NCBI RefSeq assembly: GCF_049800835.1 | Contig: NZ_JBNAFU010000001.1 | Coordinates: 682,001-746,000 of the forward strand | Direction: 5' to 3' | Length of the DNA stretch: 64,000 nt | Source of the DNA: Dinoroseobacter sp049800835 | Lineage (GTDB): Bacteria; Pseudomonadota; Alphaproteobacteria; Rhodobacterales; Rhodobacteraceae | Shown: piece by piece, positions 17,897 through 26,385 of the stretch | Layout: each line of letters opens with the position of its first letter | How positions within the stretch are numbered: the stretch's first letter is position 1 | Made by a program: the position numbers and the translations under genes | Notes under the pieces: model-generated | Databases searched by the model: none | Told to the model about the DNA's origin: nothing | Seen by the model: only the letters and a program-made list of their open reading frames with translations

Positions 17897-18942
17897 CCGG
17901 TCGCGAGTGCGGTGAGTTTTGCGAGAGTTTCGGGGTCTGGCTGAAACCCTTCTGCACGCGCCGTGCGGAGGGCAGCCAACGCTCGCGCACCGGGAAGCCG
18001 TGGTGCGCTTTCAGGATCGACCGCTCGGGCGTTGGCCAGCTTGTCTTGCGCGGTCTGCATACGCGCGGCAAGCGCCGCCTTGCCCAGCAGCCTATCGGCG
18101 TCGATCAGTAAGATGGCATAACCCACACCCGGCGCTTTTTCGGGCGTCCGGTGGGTGTCTGGGATGTCATCCATAAACCGCGCGCCTGACAGGAGACCGG
18201 AGAAGAGATCGAGGCTGAGTGCGAGGCGCGCGCCCTTCTCCCCTCCGATCGGGGCGATCAGGCCCTTCAGACCGGCAACGGGGTCAGTTGTGGGCGTGCC
18301 GTCCGGCCCCATGGCCCAGCCTTCGGGGATGTCGTGACCAGCCTCAGCCGCCGCCCGTATGCGCGAGCGGGACACGACCGTCATCGCCATATCGAGGATC
18401 AGTGGACCACCTCCACCTCCCGGCAGCCCGATCCCAAGGGGCATATTGCCGACCATTGCCGTGCGCGCTCCCGCAGGCGCGATCATGGGCGCGGTGTTGC
18501 ACGTGAAAACGCAGGCAAAGCCCTGCCCTGCCGCATCCAGCAGGTACGGGGCCAACGCGCCAACATGGGTCCCACGGCGCACGAAGACCGCCGCCACCCC
18601 TGCCGCGCGCGCAGCGATTACGCCGGCTTGCAAGGCCCGCGTCGCCGTCAGCGGCCCGAGTGCGTCTTGCCCATCAACGCGCACCAAGGCGGGTGCCAGA
18701 GCCTCCACCTGCGGGACGGCTTTAGCGTCGATCCCGCCAGCGGCGATCCGTGTCGTGTAATCGACCACGCGGCTCAAGCCATGGGTGGCAATCCCCATCA
18801 TCTCGGCCGTCACGAGGGGGGCCGCGGCCTCCCACGCAGCGGTTTCAGGCACCCCAAAACGCATGAAGGCTCGGGAACACAGCCCCCGCGCCTTCGCCTC
18901 AGACAGGCGAGATTTCTCGCCGATCTGTCGCGCTGTGCTCAA
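17893..18942 (-). CDS. Malate/L-lactate dehydrogenase family (Ldh2/YlbC-type) oxidoreductase
   Basis: This 349-residue NAD(P)-dependent 2-hydroxyacid oxidoreductase belongs to the family that includes sulfolactate, ureidoglycolate and delta1-piperideine-2-carboxylate enzymes. It shows the catalytic-His region TAEMMGIATHGLSRVVDY, FVRRGTHVGALAPY, and VGNMPLGIGLPGGGGGPLILDMAMT. The start overlaps the TctA stop by four bases (ATGA), so it is co-transcribed with the transporter and may oxidise the imported acid. Confidence 0.87.
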   Translation of the reverse strand: MSTARQIGEKSRLSEAKARGLCSRAFMRFGVPETAAWEAAAPLVTAEMMGIATHGLSRVVDYTTRIAAGGIDAKAVPQVEALAPALVRVDGQDALGPLTATRALQAGVIAARAAGVAAVFVRRGTHVGALAPYLLDAAGQGFACVFTCNTAPMIAPAGARTAMVGNMPLGIGLPGGGGGPLILDMAMTVVSRSRIRAAAEAGHDIPEGWAMGPDGTPTTDPVAGLKGLIAPIGGEKGARLALSLDLFSGLLSGARFMDDIPDTHRTPEKAPGVGYAILLIDADRLLGKAALAARMQTAQDKLANARAVDPESAPRLPGARALAALRTARAEGFQPDPETLAKLTALATG

Positions 18943-20468
18943 CTGCCGGCCCGCTCAGCCTCTCCGGCGCTGGCGGATTTCCCGAGGCGCTGGATCAGCG
19001 GCACAATCGCCAGAAGAACGACCGTAACTGCAATGATCCAGAGCGATGCGGGACGCTCGACAAAGATCATGAAGGACCCGCGCGAGATCGTCAGGGTCTG
19101 GCGCAACGCCTCCTCGGCCAGCGGGCCGAGGACAAGTGCCAGCACGAGGGCCGCGGGAGAGAACCCGTAAAGCCGCATGAAGAACCCGACAATCCCGGCA
19201 GCAAACATCAGGTACGTCTCCACGAATGAAGCATTCACGCTAAAGCACCCGAGCGTACAGATGACAACGACCGTGGGTGCGAGGATGCGGTAGGGGATCT
19301 TGATGATCTTGACGAAGAGCGGGATGGCAAAGATCGAGATGGCGAGCAGCGCCATGTTGCCAAGGTACATCGACGCGATCAGGCCCCAGGCCAGTTCCGG
19401 GTTCTGCTGCATGAAGAGCGGCCCCGGGCGCAGCCCCCATAGAAGGAACGCCGCCAGCAACACGGCGGTGGAGGCCGAGCCGGGAATGCCAAGGGTCAGG
19501 AGCGGGATCATGGCCCCGGACGATGCCGCGTTGTTTGCAGTCTCTGGCGCGACGAGGCCTGCCATCTCCCCCTTGCCGAAGTTTTCTGGCTTCTTGGAGA
19601 CAGAGCGTTCCAGCGAATAGGCCATAAGCGAGGCAATCGTGGCCCCCGCACCCGGGATGACGCCCACGAAGAACCCGAGGATCGACCCGCGCACCATGGT
19701 CATGCGGGTGGAGATCCAGTCACGCGCCTCAGGCCAGAAGCGGGCCTCCTTGTCATATTGGACAATCGCGCCGGTGCCGGTTTTGTGCAGGCCCTTGTAA
19801 AAGGCGTAGTAAAGCTCGCCGAGACCGAAAAGGCCAATAGCAATCGGGATGAAGTAGATGCCGCCGATAAGTTCCGCCGAGCCGAACGTGTAGCGGCCCT
19901 GCCCCGTCTCGAGGTCAACGCCGACGGTGCCGAGGGCGAAGCCAATCAGCGCCGAGATCAAGCCGAGTTTCCAGTTGGCCCCGATCATCACGATCAGGGT
20001 CAGCATGCCCATGGTTGCAAGCAGGAAATACTCCGGCGGACCAAAACTGCGCGAAACCTGGCTGAACATCGGCGCAAGGATGGTGATCAGGATGACGCCA
20101 ACCGTGCCGCCGACAAAGGACGCGGCTGCCTGCATCACCAGCGCTGGCCCGGCGCGGCCTTTCTTGGCCAGAGGAAATCCATCAAATGTGGAGGCGACCG
20201 TGGCGCTTTCGCCAGGTGTATTGAGCAAGATCGAGGTGATCGTGCCCCCGTACATCGCGCCGTAATAGATCGCGGCAAGCATCATCACCGCGCCGATCGG
20301 GTCCATGCCGAACGTGATCGGCAACAGGATGGCCAACCCGGCCGATGGGCCAAACCCGGGGATCACGCCGACGATCATGCCCACCATCGCTCCGAACAAC
20401 AGGAAAACGATGTTGATCGGCGTGATCGCCACGGACAGCCCCATGGCCAGATCGGCGAAAATTTCCAT
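18939..20468 (-). CDS. tctA: Tripartite tricarboxylate transporter, large permease TctA
   Basis: This 509-residue inner-membrane permease has about 12 TM segments. The TctA hallmarks are GVIPGFGPSAGLAILLPITFGMDPIGAVMMLAAIYYGAMYGGTITSILLNTPGE-like N-terminal repeats and the matching second-half motif VIPGAGATIASLMAY with ALTLGIPGSASTAVLL-type Gly/Pro loops. It works with TctB and the periplasmic binding protein TctC, encoded directly upstream, in proton- or sodium-driven uptake of carboxylates. It is coupled to the downstream dehydrogenase by an ATGA overlap. Confidence 0.95.
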   Translation of the reverse strand: MEIFADLAMGLSVAITPINIVFLLFGAMVGMIVGVIPGFGPSAGLAILLPITFGMDPIGAVMMLAAIYYGAMYGGTITSILLNTPGESATVASTFDGFPLAKKGRAGPALVMQAAASFVGGTVGVILITILAPMFSQVSRSFGPPEYFLLATMGMLTLIVMIGANWKLGLISALIGFALGTVGVDLETGQGRYTFGSAELIGGIYFIPIAIGLFGLGELYYAFYKGLHKTGTGAIVQYDKEARFWPEARDWISTRMTMVRGSILGFFVGVIPGAGATIASLMAYSLERSVSKKPENFGKGEMAGLVAPETANNAASSGAMIPLLTLGIPGSASTAVLLAAFLLWGLRPGPLFMQQNPELAWGLIASMYLGNMALLAISIFAIPLFVKIIKIPYRILAPTVVVICTLGCFSVNASFVETYLMFAAGIVGFFMRLYGFSPAALVLALVLGPLAEEALRQTLTISRGSFMIFVERPASLWIIAVTVVLLAIVPLIQRLGKSASAGEAERAGS

Positions 20469-20507
20469 GTACGACGTCTCCGGGTGGGGGCGCGGAGCCC
20501 GCGAAAA

Positions 20508-20954
20508 TCAGATCGGCAGTTGGATCATGCTCGGCGGCATGTTGGCGTTCAGTACGCGATCAAAGAGCGCGTAGACGCCGGTTGGGATCAAAAAGGCCAG
20601 CAAGAGGTTCTGTCGCATACGGCCCTTGTTCAACACGGTTAGCGCCAAGAGCAGGAAAGCGACGGTAGCGATGTAGCCACCAAACACCTTGAGGAACACC
20701 GCGTAGATCAGCGCCATACCGACCATCGTAAGCGCATCGCGCCAGTATCCAATGGTATCCTCGACCGTACCACGGGCGCGCAGTTCATCTAGGATAGCCC
20801 AGATCGACAGCACGATGATGCCGACCCCGATCAGACGCGGGAAGAAGCCCGGCCCAAGACGTCCGGTGCGGGTCATGAACCCCAAATCGGCAAAGGCGAT
20901 GTAGCTGTAGAACACACCAGCCGCCATGACGGCGACGAGGAACGGGATACGCAT
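20508..20954 (-). CDS. tctB: Tripartite tricarboxylate transporter, small permease TctB
   Basis: This 148-residue, four-TM protein is the small membrane subunit between TctC and TctA genes. The N-terminal TM is followed by GRLGPGFFPRLIGVGIIVLSI, the conserved TctB loop, then three TM segments. The ATG at 20954 is preceded by GGAGGT and fits normal TctB length, whereas the longer frame runs into tctC. Confidence 0.88.
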   Translation of the reverse strand: MRIPFLVAVMAAGVFYSYIAFADLGFMTRTGRLGPGFFPRLIGVGIIVLSIWAILDELRARGTVEDTIGYWRDALTMVGMALIYAVFLKVFGGYIATVAFLLLALTVLNKGRMRQNLLLAFLIPTGVYALFDRVLNANMPPSMIQLPI

Positions 20955-21013
20955 ACGGGACCTCCGGACCGGGTCTGACCACGAGCTGAGGTCAGACCCG
21001 AAAGCAATGCGCG

Positions 21014-21994
21014 TTACTCGATCGCGCCGACAGACCGCAGAACTTCGCCAAAACCGTTCTTGGTGTTGGCAAGGAACGTACGGAAGTCTTCGCCGTAGAT
21101 CACGTTCTCGGTCAGCTGGTTTTTCTCGATATAGGCATCCCACTCAGGGGTCTCGACGACCTGCTGCATGGTTTCGATCCACCACTGCTGGGCTTCGGCA
21201 GGTGCGTCGGGCGCAAGGATCAGACCGCGCGGCATGGACACGCCGATGTCGTAGCCAAGGTCCCCCATCGTTGGCACACCTTCGAGCGCAGACGGGGTGG
21301 CGACGCCGGAGTACACCAGCGCACGCAGATCGCCGCTGTCGACAAGGCCGATGATCTCACCGGGGTTGCCAACCATGGCATCAACAGAGTTGGACAAGAG
21401 CGCCGTTGTCTGGTCTGCCATAGAGTTGAAGGACACGTACTCGAACTCAAAGCCGGCCTTTTCCGCAAAAAGCGTCGGCACGATGAAGTCGACATTTACG
21501 GTACCCGTGCCTGCGATCGTGATCGGACCCGCCTTGGCCTTGGCGATCAAGTCCTGAATGGTCTGCACGTCGGACCCACCATTGACCACGAGCGCCAGAT
21601 CATCCGTTGCCAGAAGGGCAACAGGCGTGAAATCCTCGGGCTGCCACGGGGTGTCTGCCTGCAGCGGCGTGGTCACGAAGCTGCCGGACGTGGTGGAGAT
21701 GTCGTAGGCGCTGCCGGATTTCGAATAAAGGTAGCCCCACCCGACTGCTCCGGACCCGCCAGCGCGATTTTCCGCAGAGATATCCTCGGGGTAGAGGTCA
21801 TACTTGTTGAGGATATCGATGATCGTGCGCGCCATGATATCGTTGCCGCCTCCGGGGCCGAACGCGATAGTCCAATCCAGATCCTCTGCGGGGTAGTCAT
21901 CTGCGAGGGCTTGCGTCGCCCCAAAGGCCAGCGTCATGCTGGCAGCCACGACTCCGGCACGCAGCCATGGTGTCTTGGGTGTGATGGTTGTCAT
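21014..21994 (-). CDS. tctC: Tripartite tricarboxylate transporter substrate-binding protein TctC
   Basis: This 326-residue periplasmic solute receptor has a signal peptide with predicted cleavage in ATQALA-D, then the Bug/TctC core: IAFGPGGGNDIMARTI (the carboxylate-binding first loop), GSGAVGWGYLYSK, and ITIAGTGTVNVDFIVPTLF. The first loop is GPGGGND rather than the common PGG-G-D pattern, so the ligand is not predictable. ATG 21994 follows AGGGAGGAAGAC. It is the first transporter gene after the GntR gene. Confidence 0.92.
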   Translation of the reverse strand: MTTITPKTPWLRAGVVAASMTLAFGATQALADDYPAEDLDWTIAFGPGGGNDIMARTIIDILNKYDLYPEDISAENRAGGSGAVGWGYLYSKSGSAYDISTTSGSFVTTPLQADTPWQPEDFTPVALLATDDLALVVNGGSDVQTIQDLIAKAKAGPITIAGTGTVNVDFIVPTLFAEKAGFEFEYVSFNSMADQTTALLSNSVDAMVGNPGEIIGLVDSGDLRALVYSGVATPSALEGVPTMGDLGYDIGVSMPRGLILAPDAPAEAQQWWIETMQQVVETPEWDAYIEKNQLTENVIYGEDFRTFLANTKNGFGEVLRSVGAIE

Positions 21995-22081
21995 GTCTTC
22001 CTCCCTATTGTGAAGTCTTGCACGGCCCGCAGGTCTTTGCCTGATCGCGCCTCGGATGGCCTTCAACTTCGTGCCCGTTAC

Positions 22082-22765
22082 CTAGAGCGTTTCAAGCCAG
22101 CGTCTCTTTCCGTTTCGATGGTGCGTGTCCCCCTCACGCCGCGCCGCATCCGGATCACGGGCCGCGATGGCCGCTAGGATCCGGTGGTGTTCCGCGTTCG
22201 ACACCTCAAGCGCCTTGCGGCCCCGCAAGACGTGCCAGCGGATCAGTCGCACCTCCTTGCCCAATGAGAGGTACAGATCTCGCGTCCGCGTGGCTCCTGA
22301 TGCCTCCGCGATCAGATCATGAAAATCGAGGTTGCGCGCAAAGTAGCTGTCTTCGTCTGCATCTGCTATCGCCGCATCCATTTCAGCGACCAGCCGGGTC
22401 AGGTCTGAGATGGCTTCGGGGTGAGGGTCGCGGGCTGCCTGTGCGCACAGCTCACCTGCCAGCAAAGCGCGCAGGTCGTAAAGCTCGCAAGCTTCCCGGG
22501 TCGAGAGTTCGCGCACGAAGCTTCCACGGTTTGCAATTGTTCTGACCAGACCGTCGCGTTCAAGCGCGCGGGCTGCCTCCCGGATTGGGCCGCGACTGAC
22601 GCCCATGCGCGCGGCAAGCGCGTTCTCGTTCAACCGCGCGCCGCCCTTGATTTCCCCCCACAGGATCATCCGCTCCAATTCCTCCCGCACCTGAACGGTC
22701 AGCGTTCGTTGCCGCCGCTTCGCCCAGGCCTGTCGCACTTCTTCCCGGATTTCCATGGATGCCAT
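22082..22765 (-). CDS. GntR-family regulator, FCD subfamily
   Basis: This protein of about 227 residues has a winged helix (ENALAARMGVSRGPIREAARALERDGLV) and a C-terminal FCD domain with RNLDFHDLI and AEHHRIL. It lies 87 bases upstream of tctC on the same strand and is divergent from the SDR/SMP-30 pair, so it likely regulates uptake and catabolism together. ATG 22765 (MASMEIREE) is chosen. ATG 22756 or a longer form from 22792 are possible. The inverted repeat in the divergent gap is its likely operator. Confidence 0.86.
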   Translation of the reverse strand: MASMEIREEVRQAWAKRRQRTLTVQVREELERMILWGEIKGGARLNENALAARMGVSRGPIREAARALERDGLVRTIANRGSFVRELSTREACELYDLRALLAGELCAQAARDPHPEAISDLTRLVAEMDAAIADADEDSYFARNLDFHDLIAEASGATRTRDLYLSLGKEVRLIRWHVLRGRKALEVSNAEHHRILAAIAARDPDAARREGDTHHRNGKRRWLETL

Positions 22766-22788
22766 GTCGTCCCGAAAAATGTAGATTG

Positions 22789-22806
22789 TCAACAGTTGTC
22801 TGTTGA
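22789..22806. promoter_or_regulatory. Inverted repeat, candidate GntR operator
   Basis: TCAACAG-TTGT-CTGTTGA, with perfect 7-bp arms, lies 24 bases upstream of the GntR start and in front of the divergent SDR gene. It overlaps a TTGTCAACA core also found at 14011. Confidence 0.5.
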
Positions 22807-22921
22807 ATGATAACTTAAATCAGGCGAAAAGCGGGCGGAAACATTGAAACTCAGGCAAGGCGGCGCGACGCGAAATTGCCCGGCCATGCCAAAAAACACC
22901 CCAAAAGGGAAAAGGCCTGAC

Positions 22922-23662
22922 ATGACAGACACACCGCTTGCAGGAAAAACAGCCTTCGTTTCAGGCTCGGGGCGCAACATCGGGCGCGCCGTCGCGGTCC
23001 AGCTTGCGGGTCTGGGGTGCAATGTCATCGTCAACGGCTCGTCAGATAGTGAGGCCGCCGAGGAAACCGCGCAACTGGTGACAGATGCCGGAGTATCAGC
23101 ACTGGTCGCGATGGGGGATGTCGGCTCACCCGACGATATCTCACGAATTTCCAGAATTGCGCTGGACGCCTTTGGACGCGTCGACATCGTCGTCAACAAT
23201 GCTGCCCGCAGGCCCCACAAACCATTTCTTGAGACCACGGACGCAGATTGGAAAACTGTCCTCGCCCCTGCCCTGATGGGAAGCGTCTATGCAAGCCGGG
23301 CGTTCTTGCCGGGCATGGTAGAGGCGGGATGGGGACGCGTGATTTCCTTTGCGGGTATGAAGGCCATCAAGGGCTATTTCGAAGGCGCGCCGATTTCCGC
23401 AGCCAAACATGGCGTCTGGGGTCTCACGAAGGCGCTGTCGCGCGAATTCGGGCCCATGGGAATTACGGCAAACGCAGTTTCACCCGGCCAAATCCGCAGC
23501 GATACTGTCACGCAAGACGATCCCGAGCGGGTCGCGAGCATTCCGGCGGGCTTCATGGGCCGCCCTGACGACGTGGCGGCCGTGGTCGCGTTTCTGGCGA
23601 GCCCTGCCGCACGGTTCGTCAACGGACAGATGATCGCCGTCAACGGGGGCGAGACGACGTAA
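22922..23662 (+). CDS. SDR-family protein with altered catalytic tetrad
   Basis: This 246-residue classical short-chain dehydrogenase/reductase fold has the cofactor motif SGSGRNIG (residues ~14-21), VNNAA (91-95), the catalytic-Ser strand VISFAG (Ser142) and the Lys in SAAKHG (Lys162). The YxxxK Tyr is replaced by Ile158, and the usual tetrad Asn before the Ser is Ala117 (LAPALMG in place of LxxNLxG). It may use another mechanism, or bind without classical redox chemistry. The C terminus FVNGQMIAVNGGETT is normal. ATG 22922 after AAAAGG is preferred to longer frames. It is followed by the SMP-30 gene. Confidence 0.85.
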   Translation: MTDTPLAGKTAFVSGSGRNIGRAVAVQLAGLGCNVIVNGSSDSEAAEETAQLVTDAGVSALVAMGDVGSPDDISRISRIALDAFGRVDIVVNNAARRPHKPFLETTDADWKTVLAPALMGSVYASRAFLPGMVEAGWGRVISFAGMKAIKGYFEGAPISAAKHGVWGLTKALSREFGPMGITANAVSPGQIRSDTVTQDDPERVASIPAGFMGRPDDVAAVVAFLASPAARFVNGQMIAVNGGETT

Positions 23663-23725
23663 GCCCGCACCGGTTGCCAAACGCTCCCGAAGACCGCAGC
23701 ATTGCCCTTGGCGGAGGGCGACGGC

Positions 23726-24703
23726 ATGAGCATCAATCCGAACTATCTCGGACGAAACCTGCGGCGCGCGGAATGCGTGCTGACCACGGCTTCTGGCGAC
23801 CTCTTCTGTTCCGGGTTTGACCGGGGTGTCACGCACATCTGCCCGGATGGGCGGCAGTTCCACCTTGCGGATCCGACGATGCGCGAGGGTGTTCCGACGC
23901 TCGCCAACGGGATCGCGCTGCTGCCGGATGGCAGGTTTCTGGTCGCAAACATCGCCGATGGCGGCGGCCTGATGGTCCTTGATCCGTCCGGCCTGCGCCT
24001 GTTTCACGACTGCGCATTGAACGGCACCTCACCACCGGTGAACTTTGTCCTGCATGACCACCTTGGCAAAACCTGGATCACCGTTTCATCCACGTTCTCG
24101 CCGCGCAGCCTTGCGTATAACACGCATACCGCCAACGGCTATGTCGCCGTGATTGAGAACGGCAGGATGCGCGTTGTTGCCGAAGGCCTTGCCTATACCA
24201 ACGAGGTGCGGGCGGATTACGAGGCAGGCTGGCTCTACATTGCGGAAACGATGGGGCAGCGGATTTCGCGGATCAGGTTGGACGAACGGGGTCTGCACGG
24301 CGCGCCACAGGTATTTGCGCAGATGCCGCGCGGCGCATTCGTCGACGGCATCGAGATCGACAGCGAAGGACACGTTCTGGCAGCCTGTATCGTGTCGAGC
24401 GAGATCATTCGTATCGACCCTGAAGGCGGGCAGACCGTCATCGCGTCAGAACGCATCGCGGACTGGGTGGACAGTGTCGAGGCGGCTTTTGCCGCTGGCG
24501 AAATGGGGCGGGCGCAACTTGATCACTCTCCGACGAAGACCCTGCGAAATCTTTCAAGTATCGCGTTCCGTGGCGCCGATTTGACCGAAATTGTCTGCGG
24601 CAATCTGCTGGACGACAAACTGCCCGTTCTGCCGCTGCCGGTGGCGGGACGCGCACCTCCGCATTGGCGGGTTGATGTGCCGATCTGGGGCACGCCGTTC
24701 TGA
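23726..24703 (+). CDS. SMP-30/gluconolactonase-like beta-propeller protein
   Basis: This 325-residue six-bladed propeller of the SMP-30/Gluconolactonase/LRE group usually hydrolyses lactones. Visible features are VLTTASGDLFCSGFDRGVTHI, PTLANGIALLPDGRFLVANI (the N of ANG is a metal-ligand position), LAYTNEVRADYEAGWLYIAET (a second N/D ligand segment) and FVDGIEIDSEGHVLAACI. ATG 23726 follows GGAGGG. It forms a unit with the SDR gene and may open the lactone of an oxidised product. Confidence 0.82.
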   Translation: MSINPNYLGRNLRRAECVLTTASGDLFCSGFDRGVTHICPDGRQFHLADPTMREGVPTLANGIALLPDGRFLVANIADGGGLMVLDPSGLRLFHDCALNGTSPPVNFVLHDHLGKTWITVSSTFSPRSLAYNTHTANGYVAVIENGRMRVVAEGLAYTNEVRADYEAGWLYIAETMGQRISRIRLDERGLHGAPQVFAQMPRGAFVDGIEIDSEGHVLAACIVSSEIIRIDPEGGQTVIASERIADWVDSVEAAFAAGEMGRAQLDHSPTKTLRNLSSIAFRGADLTEIVCGNLLDDKLPVLPLPVAGRAPPHWRVDVPIWGTPF

Positions 24704-24833
24704 CAAAACCCCGCCGCACTGCGCGCTACGCTCCGCACGCTGCCTTAAGGCTCCGCACATTTTTCTCCGGCATTTAATGGACCATGCGACATTTCGCCCC
24801 ATTTTGTGTCGTGAGGAGAGTGAAGGAGTGAAC

Positions 24834-25055
24834 ATGACCCTGATGAAAACTATTCTGTTCTCGTTGCAAAACATGTCTCGGTACAGCCTGAATTACGCGG
24901 GCGCAGAGCTTTGTGGTGGCGACACGCGCCGGGCCCGTTCAGACGCATATCGTCACCTCAAGAACATGAGTGCCGTCGCCGTCCAGGCGCAGGTGTTTCA
25001 GATGTCAGCGCGCATGCGCGATGGCATCACCGAGCAAGTACAAGATCGACCCTGA
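24834..25055 (+). CDS. Small protein of unknown function (73 aa)
   Basis: This is a 73-residue basic, Met-rich helical-looking protein (MTLMKTILFSLQNMSRYSLN at the N terminus). It has a strong ribosome site (GAGGAGAGTGAAGGAG) and a stop that overlaps the 3' end of the convergent kinase gene by 29 bases. I recognise no domain. The ribosome site is the main reason for calling it. Confidence 0.5.
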   Translation: MTLMKTILFSLQNMSRYSLNYAGAELCGGDTRRARSDAYRHLKNMSAVAVQAQVFQMSARMRDGITEQVQDRP

Positions 25056-26346
25056 GCCCGCCGAGCTTCGGCGCATCGTCTAGGCGCAGCGTCCCCCCGT
25101 GACTGCGCGCGATATCGGCCGCAATGGCCAAGCCAAGTCCGACCCCGCCTCCTGCATTCTGGTTGCGTGACCTGTCAAGCCGCGCAAACGGTTTGAGCGC
25201 CTGGTCGCGCTGATCCTCCGGAATACCGGGGCCGTCATCTTCGACGCGCAGCCGAACGGCACCTTCGAACGCCGCGACAGACACCTCGGCCTTCGTGCCG
25301 TAGCGCAGGGCATTCCCGATCAGGTTGTCCAGCGTCCGTTCAATTGCCAGGGGCCTGAGCTGCATTTGCACGGGCGCACCCCGTCTCGGACGCAACGTCA
25401 CGTCCCCTCCTCCGCGTTTCGCCTTTTCAACCGCGACCTCCGCAAGTTCGTAGGGATCGATCAATTCTGTTTCCTCGGTCGCATCCGATCGGGCAAAATC
25501 GAGGAACGTGTTCAAAAGCCGCTCCATCTCGCGCACGTCCTTGGTAAGCGCGTCGACCTCCGGAGACGGATCCAGCATCGACAGTTCCAGTTGCATGCGC
25601 GTTAGCGGTGTCCTCAGATCGTGGCTGACACCGGACAACATCAGGGTGCGCTGCTCGATCTGGCGCTCGATCCGGGCGCGCATGGCCAGAAACGCGTGCC
25701 CCGCGGCCCGCACTTCGACCGCGCCGCGGGGCCTGAATTCTTCAACCCGGCCCTTGCCGAAAGCCTCCGCGACCGTCGCAAGCTTCGCAATCGGGCGCAG
25801 CTGGTTGCGCAGGAAAATGTACGCCACCAAGGTCATCAGGGCGCCGACAAAGATCATCAGAACCAGCAATTGGTGCGGGTTCGATGCCGACATCCGCTCG
25901 CGCGGGACGGTCACGACCAGGGGACCGGCAGCACTTTCCAGGGTGAAGATCACCGCGTTTTCGTCTGACATCAGATCGATTTGCCCGACCCCGTTCAGTT
26001 GCGTGCGCAGGGTCGGGATCACCGTTCGGCCGGAGATGTCGTAGTAGAACCGCGCTTCCCCCGAGCCGAGGGCCTCTGCGGGTTCAAGCGCAATACGCAG
26101 CGCCCGGCCTTGCGCATAGGCCATCGCAAGGCCCGCGTCCGGACCCGTGGCCTCCTCGATCGTGGACAGCAGAAAGGCCACCTCCTGCGCGACCCCGGAT
26201 GTCATCTGGTTCGTGACATCCTCGAAATGGCGCTGCAGAAACATGATCGACACGGCAAGTTGCACCGTCACAATGGGAACGATCAGGATCAGCGCGGCGC
26301 GGGCATAAAGCCTGCGTGGCATGTAGCGTTTCATGACAGCGAACAT
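25027..26346 (-). CDS. EnvZ-like sensor histidine kinase
   Basis: This 439-residue membrane kinase has TM1 at ~15-36, a periplasmic domain of ~120 residues, TM2 at ~160-178, HAMP at ~180-230, and HisKA with SGVSHDLRTPLTRMQ (His242). The HATPase_c domain has N (NLIGNALRYG), G1 (VEDDGPGIP) and G2 (GGGVGLGLAI) boxes. The layout is that of EnvZ/RstB-type sensors, which phosphorylate an OmpR-type regulator. No such regulator gene is adjacent in this window. The start at 26346 (MFAVMKRY) is a choice between two close ATGs (26334). It is divergent from the metallo-hydrolase gene, 39 bases away. Confidence 0.9.
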   Translation of the reverse strand: MFAVMKRYMPRRLYARAALILIVPIVTVQLAVSIMFLQRHFEDVTNQMTSGVAQEVAFLLSTIEEATGPDAGLAMAYAQGRALRIALEPAEALGSGEARFYYDISGRTVIPTLRTQLNGVGQIDLMSDENAVIFTLESAAGPLVVTVPRERMSASNPHQLLVLMIFVGALMTLVAYIFLRNQLRPIAKLATVAEAFGKGRVEEFRPRGAVEVRAAGHAFLAMRARIERQIEQRTLMLSGVSHDLRTPLTRMQLELSMLDPSPEVDALTKDVREMERLLNTFLDFARSDATEETELIDPYELAEVAVEKAKRGGGDVTLRPRRGAPVQMQLRPLAIERTLDNLIGNALRYGTKAEVSVAAFEGAVRLRVEDDGPGIPEDQRDQALKPFARLDRSRNQNAGGGVGLGLAIAADIARSHGGTLRLDDAPKLGGLRVDLVLAR

Positions 26347-26385
26347 GGACGGCAACTTAGACCGTCGACGACAAGGACGAAAGAC

